Assembly (NCBI GenBank): GCA_015179125.1
Contig: WHVA01000032.1
Span: forward strand, 62,001 to 126,000
Direction: 5' to 3'
From: Gautieria morchelliformis
Lineage: Eukaryota; Basidiomycota; Agaricomycetes; Gomphales; Gomphaceae
DNA: 64,000 nt
The notes below the pieces were generated by a model. The model saw only the letters and a list, made by a program, of their open reading frames with translations. It made no database searches and was not told the DNA's origin. Positions 55,483 through 64,000 of this stretch are shown here, piece after piece; positions within the stretch are counted from its first letter, which is position 1; each line of letters begins with the position of its first letter. Position numbers and translations under genes: made by a program.

Positions 55483-56483
55483 TTAGTTCCGTTTGGGCTG
55501 GTTGGCTGGTGGGTGATCCTGAAACAGTTAATCCAGCTGATTCAGAAATACACTGCATTTAAAAGATAATCCGCACTATTTACCAAAAGATCCGATCTGT
55601 GGACGCGTTCCAAATGTCGTCTCATATTGGACGAAACACTGAAACTTCGACGACAGTCTGGGCATTCGTATGCTGACGAAACGTAGGCGATGTATTAGTT
55701 CTACCCGGTCTCATAAGCTCATCGCGTACGTCTTTCGCCACTGTGAGTGGTCAGATGGTTCTGTTTCAGAGCAACCAATTCTCAGTGAGATGGCTTGACA
55801 GATTTAGTAAAGGGAGCTCCAACCTTCAATGTGCTATTCTTCTGGAAGCGTCTCCCACATTCCGAACATGTATATTTACCACTAGAGTTATTAATTGCAA
55901 CTTCTTTTGCAACCCCATAGTGGTCGTCTCTCATCGACGATCGCTTGTGAGATAATTCTTGTTCAGAGGTTAACAGGAAAACGTCGTATGAATGTGAGGG
56001 AGAATTCGGCGATTGGAAAGTGCGCTCGTCTCGTGCCGGTTCTTTCAAAGAGCATCCACGCTGGGCTACACACTCCTTAAAATTACCTCGTGTGGGTGCT
56101 AAGTAAGACGATGAAGGATAGTGAGGCTCCGCTTTGGATGAGGCTGAAGATTGAATCGGGGGATGTTTAGCCTTCTGGTCAAGGTGCATAAGACAAAGCT
56201 GCTAAATTGTAACCATGTGCCACCTACAGGCATGCCAACTTGGGATGTAGAGGCAAAGGACGGGGGCATGAAACTGTCATCATAGGGGCGATTATAGTGA
56301 TGCTTAGGACCGGGAGTGGGACATTCAAGCATGTCTAAATATCAGCGAAGTGTTAATATCGTCATATCAGTTTCATAAACTACAACACTTACCACCTAAA
56401 ACCTCGCGAAGTCGCGGCAAAACGCCTGACTGGTGTTCGCTGACGTCCTGAGCATGGTAAATGCGTGTTGGATTATGGGACAT
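55483..56483 (-). CDS. C2H2 zinc-finger protein with two fingers
   Basis: ATG 56483 (MSHNPTRIYHAQDVSEHQ) is joined by GT-AG introns to blocks at 56334-56228, about 56180-55830, 55777-55747, about 55685-55590, and a last exon ending at 55483 (HPPANQPKRN). The two fingers are split by introns: YTCSECGRRFQKNSTLK|NHLTTHSGE and PYECPDCRRSFSVSSNMRRHLERVH, each C-x2-C-x12-H-x3/4-H. The N-terminal part is low-complexity. This layout, fingers close to the C-terminus after a disordered region, is common in basidiomycete transcription factors. Targets unknown. Confidence 0.85.
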
Positions 56484-57057
56484 GACTTGGGATCTTCGGC
56501 CGCTGTGTATTCAAGCTATTTAGCACATTGTGGCCTCGGTCACGTTGAGCGCCAATTCATCAAGTTAGTTACTAAATCCGTAGCAGCGGCGCTTGTTAGA
56601 CGTTGTACATCTGCCGGGTCGAAGCGTTCGGATTCCTGAGCAATCCCAATGGCGGTAGAAAATATTTTGCTTCTCTTAACGTGTCCCATGACAGTTTCCA
56701 GCGCTTCTGTAAAAATGGCGCTGAATGTCAGCATACTGCATCCCATATTTAGCGCCATGAATAGCGACACCGTGGATGACCATGATCAGTCAGTATTTTA
56801 CTGTAATAATGGCTCGTTATTATCGCAATATCTTTGGAAGGTTAAGACATCGACACCCACCGTTTCTCTACTGGCGTTAGAGGGTGTTCAATTCTTAGCC
56901 AAGAGACCGGCGCGCCATGCTTATCTCCAGAAGGAATGCAAACTTTGAGCCCTGACAAAGCCACGTCACGACCCAACCAGAACCAGCGTCAGTGGCTCAA
57001 TGATGCACACAAAAGAGTTCAGAGCCATTAAAGTAGCCGAGGAAAAGAGACTTTACT
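56484..57057. other. Upstream region of the zinc-finger gene
   Basis: Frames on both strands (plus 56649-56948) show no recognised domain. A minus-strand block near 56540-56770 could be a relic. Nothing further is supported. Confidence 0.4.
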
Positions 57058-57165
57058 AGTAGGGTGCTTTTGCTACCAATATATATTAGCTTGACTGAAT
57101 GACCCAGGAGTGCCTAATATTTTCAATTCAGTTTGCCGATATATTGGTAGCAAGAACACTCTACT
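57058..57165. repeat. 108-bp MITE-like inverted repeat element
   Basis: Arms of 27 bp: AGTAGGGTGCTTTTGCTACC... at the left and the complement of AGTAGAGTGTTCTTGCTACC... at the right, differing at 3 positions. Centre of about 54 bp. No clear target duplication. No coding capacity. Confidence 0.75.
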
Positions 57166-57797
57166 TCGAGGCCAAAGGACCAACGCAATGACCTAATGCC
57201 GAGAGGCCAGTAGACGCTCCAAGAGCTAGAGACACTGTAGTGGGAGCAGCGGAGATGGCTCACTTTAATATTTGATATACCGCTCGAGCTTTATTCTCAG
57301 CTGATGGGTCACACGGTACTTGACCCGTTTGTCAGAGCCCGGCAGTGTCACCCACATTATTTTGGTTGGAAGTGCTTGAGAATGTCACTCAAGATTGTTG
57401 AAAGAACGCTCTGTCGCAATAATATTTCCTGGATCCCGGGGTTTTCTAGTCATCCTCATTACCTAATAGATCCTGGATGGAAGGACAAGTGGCTAATCTA
57501 GGACTGCAGTATCACATGCTGTTCTTGATCGAGATTTCCGACGGCACGCAGACAGTCTCATATATGTATCTTCGTGCGATGTGTTCTCTTCTGTTCCGCC
57601 AGGCGGCACCTGGCACTCTCCCAGACCCTGCGACTTCCACCTATCGGCGTCGAGAGGGTCATTCCTTCCCTGCTAACGCAAGCCCGGATGGAGTCGATTC
57701 AACCTGCCGTCGAGCACGTACGTGATGCTAGGCGGGGACCGGCATTTGATTTTCCCTCCACGCTGTTGTACGTTTTGATAAATGATCAAATAAATAT
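57166..57797. other. Region without a recognised gene
   Basis: Open frames of 65-89 codons on the plus strand have no domain. Nothing else seen. Confidence 0.5.
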
Positions 57798-57870
57798 ACT
57801 CATGTTGTTCAACAACATGAGTTTACTATTGTCTGCCCACTGACAAGTTTGTCAGTGGGCAGACAATAGT
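57798..57870. repeat. Two adjacent perfect hairpins
   Basis: 57798-57822 is a palindrome with 12-bp arms (ACTCATGTTGTT). Next, 57825-57845 and 57850-57870 are perfect 21-bp arms around a 4-nt AGTT loop. Only two bases separate the hairpins. They are about 375 bp upstream of the Kre33/NAT10 start. Possible foldback element or small-RNA precursor. Confidence 0.9.
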
Positions 57871-58245
57871 ATTATACGGATCAGCTGGGTGGGCCCATCC
57901 TTCGCCTGCTCGTACTAGTGGAGCGCATCAGCGTTTCAAGATACAGGCTGGCCCAGGAGATATAATGCTTGCGCCATGATATATGCAGAAACATGAAGAC
58001 TTTACTGCCTCATACTAGTAAACGTCAAGGAAAAGATGTCGCAGCAATTACATTGAGATGACGGTACTTACTGAGAAATTATTCTATGCATAAATTCTGA
58101 TCTGAACTTCTTGTACTGCTGTTCAATGGCCTTGCCGAAAAATACCATGTTTTCCTTTATGTAGCATTGGATCTGGCACTCCATGGGTGCAACGAATAGC
58201 TTTCCGATCGAGCGGCTCGTGACTAAGCAAGCAAAAGTTCGCCTA

Positions 58246-61200
58246 ATGCGCAAGCAGTTGGATTCTCGAATACCAATTCTGATCAATAACAATGTTAAGA
58301 AAAACCACAGATCATTCGTCGTTCTTGTTGGTGATAAAGGAAGAGATCAAGTATGTTTTAAAGCCTTGTAGATTCCAGGCGGTGCTGATAGCCATTGTCT
58401 TGTAGATCGTGAATTTGCATTTCCTACTGTCTCAAGCCCGTGTTTCTGCCCGACCATCTGTGCTGTGGTGCTACAAGAAGGAGCTCGGCTTCACAAGGTG
58501 TGGATATTTTCTAACCAAGCCTCTAAATCTCACATGTTAACATGTACCCTACTAGTCATCGCAAAAAGCGAGAAGCCAAGATCAAGCGAGACGTGAAACG
58601 AGGCGTCCGCGAGGCTAACGAACAAAACCCTTTTGAGATCTTCGTGACCGTAACTGATATACGTTACACGTCAGTAACCAAACTTCCCCCTCGTCTTTTG
58701 ATCGCCTGACGTCGATGACCAGTTACTACAAAGAGTCACATAAAATCCTGGGTAACACCTTTGGCATGTGCGTTCTACAGGATTTTGAAGCCCTCACTCC
58801 AAACTTGCTGGCGCGGACAATAGAGACTGTGGAAGGGGGTGGTTTGGTTGTCTTGTTACTTAAGAGCATGTCGTCTCTGAGACAACTCTACACAATGACC
58901 ATGGTATGCTATAGCTTTTCACACTTGTATAGACCCACTAAAATACATTTGTTAGGATGTGCACGCTCGATATCGGACATCCGCTCATGATTCCGTTGTC
59001 GCCCGGTTCAACGAGCGATTTATACTTTCGCTAGGGTCATGTGAAGATTGTCTCGTACTCGATGATGAACTCAACGTTCTTCCTATATCCAAAGGCAAGG
59101 ACATCATACCTCTCGAGGATGCCGACGCGAAAGGAAAAGGCAAAATGGAAACCGAATTGAAGGAGTTGAAAGATAACTTGGCCGATACCAAACCCGTTGG
59201 GGACCTCGTCAAGTTGGCCAAAACTATAGACCAAGTACGTTGCATTCTTGAGCGCCGTCACATCTCTGACTGCATTATAGGCCCAAGCTGTGCTAACCTT
59301 CGTAGATGCAATCGCCGAGAAGACTCTCTCGTCCACGGTTACGCTGACAGCTGCTCGCGGTCGTGGAAAGTCCGCTGCTTTGGGGCTTGCCATCGCTGCG
59401 GCGCTCGCCCATGGCTATTCCAATATTTTTGTCACAAGCCCCAGCCCTGAGAATTTGAAAACAGTGTTCGAATTCATTTTCAAGGGGATGGACGTCCTTG
59501 GCTATGAGGAGCATCTTGAATACGACATCGCGCAGAGTACCAATCCTGAATTTAACAAGGCGATTGTGAGGGTCAATGTCTTCCGTGAGCATCGTCAGAC
59601 CATACAAGTGAGTATTTGGGGTATGCCGTCGCTATTGTATCATTTTTAACGATGTCGCAGTATATTCAACCTGAGGATGCACATGTTCTTGGGCAAGCTG
59701 AACTCGTGATTATCGACGAAGCTGCAGCAATTCCTCTTCCTTTAGTCCGAAAGCTTATTGGTCCTTATCTCGTCTTCATGGCATCTACTATCAACGGCTA
59801 CGAAGGCACTGGGAGGTCGCTCTCGATCAAACTTATCCAGCAGCTGCGCGAGAGTGCCCGCGTGTCCTTTGCTGACAAAGAATCTGCAGCTGGGGAGATG
59901 GCCGCATCGACGTCCACGAAGAAGGCTGCCGCGAATGCACCTCTAAAGTCCCGTACGCTCCGCGAGATAAAATTAGAAACGCCTATCCGATATGGCGCTG
60001 GTGATCAGGTGGAGAAGTGGCTAAATTCCATCCTCTGCTTGGATGCCACAGTCGCATCGAAATCTCTGTCTGCCCAGGGCTGCCCACACCCTTCAAAATG
60101 CGAACTGTACTACGTTTCTCGTGACACGTTGTTCAGTTATCACCCTGCCTCCGAACTGTTTCTACAGCGCATGATGGCGCTGTATGTCGCTAGCCACTAT
60201 AAAAACCAGCCCAACGACCTCCAGCTTATGTCTGATGCGCCAGCACATCATCTATTTGTGCTACTGCCACCAGTGAAAGATGACGAGAGTACACTCCCCG
60301 AGCCCTTGGCTGTGTTACAAGTGGCATTGGAGGGGAATATCAGTAAGCAATCCATCCTAGATGGGTTGAGTAGAGGTACAAGAACTGGTGGCGATATGAT
60401 TCCATGGTTGATATCACAACAGGTACAGCTTGATCTGGATCGCGTTTCTAATCGATAGTACTGACTCCACTCTGTTCCGTAGTTCCAGGAGAGCAAGTTC
60501 GCGTCGCTATCTGGAGCCCGAGTGGTTCGAATAGCAACACACCCAGATTACATCAACGTGCTTCCCACTTTTTTTTCTATGGCTTATATCTCGTATTAAC
60601 GTAGATGTATAGATGGGATATGGTGCACGAGCCTTACAGGCTTTGAACTCCTTTTACCACGGGGAATACTTCAACGTCGACGAGACATCTTTACCTGAGA
60701 CCGATGCTGAATCTGAGTCCTTTGCGCGCGCATCAAGGATTGATGAGGTGTGGCCTGTTCTAATGGCCTTCTCAGTTGTTTCTGACCCCGTATCCAGTCC
60801 ACAACACTGCTCACCGACAATCCTACCATCCGTGCACCTTCGGCCATGCCACCGCTTTTGCAACGCCTGACCGAACGCAAGCCTGAATCGTTAGACTATA
60901 TCGGTGTTTCATACGGACTCACGCCACAACTTCTTCGTTTTTGGAAGCGAGCGGGTTATGTTCCACTATATATTCGCCAGACCACGAACGAGCTGACGGG
61001 CGAACACACCTGTGTCATGGTGAGAGGTGTCGGCGACGCGCACGGAGACAATGTAGATTGGCTCGCAGAATTTGCGAAAGGTATGTCAGAGCCACAGCCG
61101 GTCTTTCCATTTCTTAACAAGGCTTCACACAGACTTTCGCCGACGGTTCCTCGCACTACTATCTTTCAAATTTCGCGAGTTCGGCAGCGTTACTGCGCTG

Positions 61201-62135
61201 AGCGTTATTGAGGCGATTAACGCTGGGGTGAAAAAACTTGAATCTGGATCATTCATGAGTATGTACCAAATTACCAAATTCTACTTCTCGGGTTTTGAAC
61301 CAACCCCATCTAGATATAGCTCCCCAAGAGCTCTCCTTCCTCCTTAGTCCTTTCGATCTCAAACGCCTTGAATCGTACGCCAATAACATGTTAGATTACC
61401 ACGTCATTCTTGACGTACTGCCCACCATCGCTTCGTTATATTTTGAGAAACGACTGGGCCAGGAGATTAAATTAAGCGCCGTTCAAAGCTCAATCCTGCT
61501 TGCAGTAGGATTACAGCGGAAGACGGTGGAGGAAGTTGAGGTGAGAGGGTGCAACAGTTCAATGTTAAACAAGACCCTTAACATCAAGTTCTTAGAACGA
61601 GCTGCAACTTCCGGTGTCTCAGGCACTCGCACTTTTCGTCAAATCAATCCGCAAAATCAATAATCGGCTTGAGGAACTACAGAAGGCCGCCGTTAGCGCT
61701 GAACCCCCTCAGGCTCCCTTAGATGGTATCACAGCTGTCGCGACCGAGAGGTCGTGGAAACCGCTCGAGGAGGATCTGGACCAGGAGCTGGCTGACGCTG
61801 GCGACGAGGAAACAAAAAATCTCCGGGAGCGACAACGGCAGATGATTGACGCTCTTGATCTAAGCAAGTGAGTTGTCATGTCTCTTCCATACCATTACTC
61901 ATGGCTGACGATTAAGACTTCAACTAGATACGCCATCGATACCTCAAGAGCAGATTGGCAAGACGCCGAACAGCAGGTCGCCCGAACTTCAGGATTAAAG
62001 GGCAAATTAGATGTGGTCAGCCTCAAGAGCACTGGAGGCATCAAACGGAAAGCTGATGAGGAAGGCGGCCATAATGGAATCCCATCTGCGGGAACACACA
62101 AAAAGACCCGTAGGGGAAAAAAGGCGAAGCGATAA
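58246..62135 (+). CDS. KRE33: RNA cytidine acetyltransferase Kre33/NAT10
   Basis: Multi-exon gene; ATG 58246 (MRKQLDSRIPILINNNVKKNHRS) and stop at 62133-62135. In order: DUF1726/tmcA N-terminal part (FVVLVGDKGRDQ|IVNLHFLL, VLWCYKKELGF, KKREAKIKRDVKRG); helicase-like ATPase with Walker A TAARGRGKSAALGLA and ELVIIDEAAAIPLPLV; GNAT acetyltransferase region (QQ|FQESKFASLSGARVVRIATHPDYIN|MGYGARAL); tRNA-binding C-terminal domain (SYGLTPQLLRFWKRAGYVPLYIR) and a Lys-rich nucleolar tail (KKTRRGKKAKR). Length is about 1,030 residues, typical. It makes N4-acetylcytidine in 18S rRNA and tRNA and is needed for small-subunit assembly. Introns are 50-70 nt with GT-AG ends. Confidence 0.97.
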
Positions 62136-62289
62136 CGTATTTCATGCGTGGTGTCCCTGGCCTGCGCTTTACTGTAAATGCAGTAAGCTAGACGCGCGAA
62201 GTGTCGGTACAACTTCCGAAGCTTGTAATGGCTTGATGTCTAATATTACATTCGGTCTACATGATACACGCATGCTTCAATAACCACAA

Positions 62290-63169
62290 TTAAGTCCTGT
62301 CATTCCCCTTCTCTGACGACACTGTCGAAGGGTCGTCAGTTTTAGAAGCATCCGGTGAGGCAGTCCCGTTTTCACGGTCAATAAGCTCGCTCATAGCAAA
62401 CCAAGCATTACTGCTGCTATCCACAATTGCACCACCCACGTCGGCCCAGCCCATATCTTCGGGTAACTTGTCTTCGACGTATGCTTCTACTGCATTGCCA
62501 CTTTTTGCGAATTGCTCAGCAACCTTTACAATATCTGGGGGAAAGTCGAGTGAACGAGTCGATCGCGCTGCCATGGCATGGAAAAACCATGCATGGGCCG
62601 AGATAAAGAGGAAAAGTGTGGCATCGCGAGCGCGCGCCATCGAGGAACTGGGTGGAGCATAACCTTTCAGGAACTGCAAGTTTATGACGTGAGCACCTGC
62701 TGAGCCTAACCATGCCAGGATGAACCGTACTCGCTCAGGACCATGATGAACGAAATAGATAAGGACCGGTCGTAAACGAGACAACATGAGCTTGACATAA
62801 GTCTCGAATGATGCGGTCTTGCCCAATTCCTTGACGAGGCGCTCATCTGCTTCAGTGACAGCTACGGCTGCATTCTCTAAGCTCTCTTGAGCGTTTGTTA
62901 GGGCATCTTTGCTGCGCCTTGGCGCGTCTCCTTGATTCTGAACACGGCGGCCCCTGTGATGTCGTGGATAGGGTGAATATTCTGGACAGCATTATGGAAA
63001 GGTTGTAGTCAGTATACGGTACGCCGTGACTATGTGTCTGAGTGGGCCACCTGTTGCTGAGAAACATCGAGAATTCAGCTAATAATCAATAAGTGGCTAA
63101 AGCCTAACTCTGTTCATACGCGACGAATTACCTGAAGACAAGAACGCAGGGTTTGAGGTTGGGCCTCAT
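62290..63169 (-). CDS. Conserved-looking protein of unknown function
   Basis: ATG 63169 (MRPNLKPCVLVF), an intron starting at 63131, and a long last exon ending at 62290. The middle splice sites are uncertain. The last exon has an Ala/Glu-rich helix (ENAAVAVTEADERLVKELG) and a stretch PVLIYFVHHGPERVRFILAW, then HAWFFHAMAARSTRSLDFPP and a Ser/Thr-rich tail. One or two hydrophobic segments suggest a membrane-associated protein. I do not recognise the family. Convergent with the Kre33/NAT10 gene. Confidence 0.65.
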
Positions 63170-63361
63170 GGTACCTTCCTTGAATAAACAACTTCGGTCG
63201 CATTGACCAGGCCCATGCATTCAACCACACGCGATGGCGCACAAGAACAGACATGCTTAAAAGCCGGGGGACACTGATTTTGGTCACGTGATGATGTCAC
63301 TGATGTGTCAGCGCGCCATGCTCACTTTTAGACGCCAAGCTCACTATCCACATTCTGACAA
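63170..63361. promoter_or_regulatory. Probable divergent promoter
   Basis: About 190 bp upstream of the minus-strand ATG at 63169 and before a possible plus-strand gene. Contains CACGTGA (E-box-like, about 63284). No TATA box seen. Confidence 0.35.
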
Positions 63362-63881
63362 CACCGTTACGATGGCCCAGATCGCAAAGGTCATCCGCCC
63401 TGAGCCGAACATGGTCAGGTCAACAATTCCATCAGCCCTATTAGTGGCTGGTAGACTCGGCCTCAGCGTCCAGACATCTATGCGGAAACATTGATTTATT
63501 CGAGGCGACCATTCATTCATAGCTACACATACACGCTGCCACAACTCGCGATTACACGTCATTTTCGTCCCCAAACTCAACGCCAACCTGCTCCCAGTAG
63601 GACGAATGATCACTGCCAACGTCTACGGAATGTTCAGTCACACCGACACCTCCCTATTGATGGCTGGCGAAATCATCGCTAAGGGAACGAGAATCAATAT
63701 TCTGCTCGCATACTCGGTTCAATCCTCACCGAAAGCCGAGGCGAAAGCGGCCACCCATTCGAGATGCGCCACAGATGATGACCTTCCACACCCGATCACG
63801 AATGACCAGTCAATGAGCGAGGGGGACGAAGTGCCGAAGAGAGAGCTTGTTGAAATGTTCGGAAGAGAGTCAGAAAGATAA
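63362..63881 (+). CDS. Possible small gene, unrecognised
   Basis: The plus-strand frame ending at 63881 reads LNANLLPVGRMITANVYGMFSHTDTS and later HPITNDQSMSEGDEVPKRELVEMF. It is open upstream of its first ATG (63606), so an earlier exon probably joins it, perhaps from around ATG 63372 (MAQIAKVIRPE). No family recognised. The sequence after the stop is purine-rich and continues past the window. Confidence 0.35.
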
Positions 63882-64000
63882 GGAGAGGATATGATCGAGG
63901 GAGAGCAACGAAATGGAGGAACAAGGGAGTCCAGCCGAAGAAGACAAGGAACTGAAGAGAGTGTCAGTCGAAAAGATTGGCGAGGTGAAGGATGAGGCGG

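Noticed and set aside
57825-57870. Rho-independent terminator
   Set aside because: The hairpin has no downstream T run and lies in a eukaryotic nuclear genome, where such terminators are not used.
58985-59607. Minus-strand ORFs under KRE33
   Set aside because: They run antisense to conserved Kre33/NAT10 exons and show no independent features.

Overview
The window reads as nuclear DNA of a filamentous basidiomycete, most likely an Agaricomycete. The evidence is many short (about 45-75 nt) GT-AG introns, fungal-type genes (an Rtt109-type H3K56 acetyltransferase, a UstS-like glutathione transferase, Prp6, Kre33/NAT10) and a transposon load of Helitrons, chromodomain Ty3/gypsy elements and Copia LTRs. 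All calls are from reading the sequence; no database search was run.

Left third (1-31.8 kb) is a transposon-rich accessory region. Two Helitron copies lie in tandem (1-5335). Each has a recognisable 3' end: a GC hairpin followed by CTAG and a target T. The second copy carries a solo gypsy LTR. A 135-bp-period TPR repeat gene (18 units, one in-frame stop) fills the island between the second Helitron and the 3' end of a third, oppositely oriented one. That third Helitron is cut by a gypsy composite (8.8-16.4 kb, minus strand) in which two different gypsy lineages are fused within reverse transcriptase. A 1-kb solo LTR with a perfect target duplication lies beside it. At 18.5-29 kb a small-exon gene remnant hosts a solo Copia LTR and a short gag-only Copia element, and the latter is split by a very young 7.5-kb chromovirus (20851-28373) with 561-bp LTRs identical by eye. 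This chromovirus carries an extra, intron-containing antisense ORF with two Cys-x2-Cys-x6-Cys clusters, the most unusual item in the window. An inverted-repeat-bounded 2.5-kb element (29.3-31.8 kb) closes the region.

Middle (33.4-46.5 kb) is a host segment of a PEBP-like secreted protein, a Ser/Pro-rich membrane protein, an F-box-like protein, a mitochondrial ABC1/ADCK kinase (Mcp2 type), a GST and two A/B-barrel (Dabb-like) proteins. The GST-Dabb pair has been tandemly duplicated, leaving a GST remnant. A 34-37-bp minisatellite, direct repeats and long hairpins fill the spaces.

Right third (46.8-64 kb) is conserved housekeeping: Rtt109 and a PC4/Sub1 coactivator transcribed divergently from a 77-bp gap, Prp6 (U4/U6.U5 tri-snRNP), a two-finger C2H2 factor, Kre33/NAT10 (18S rRNA/tRNA ac4C), and two unrecognised genes near the end. 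These are chromatin, transcription, splicing and ribosome-biogenesis genes; no operon-like logic is implied beyond shared promoters. No tRNA, rRNA or CRISPR array was found.
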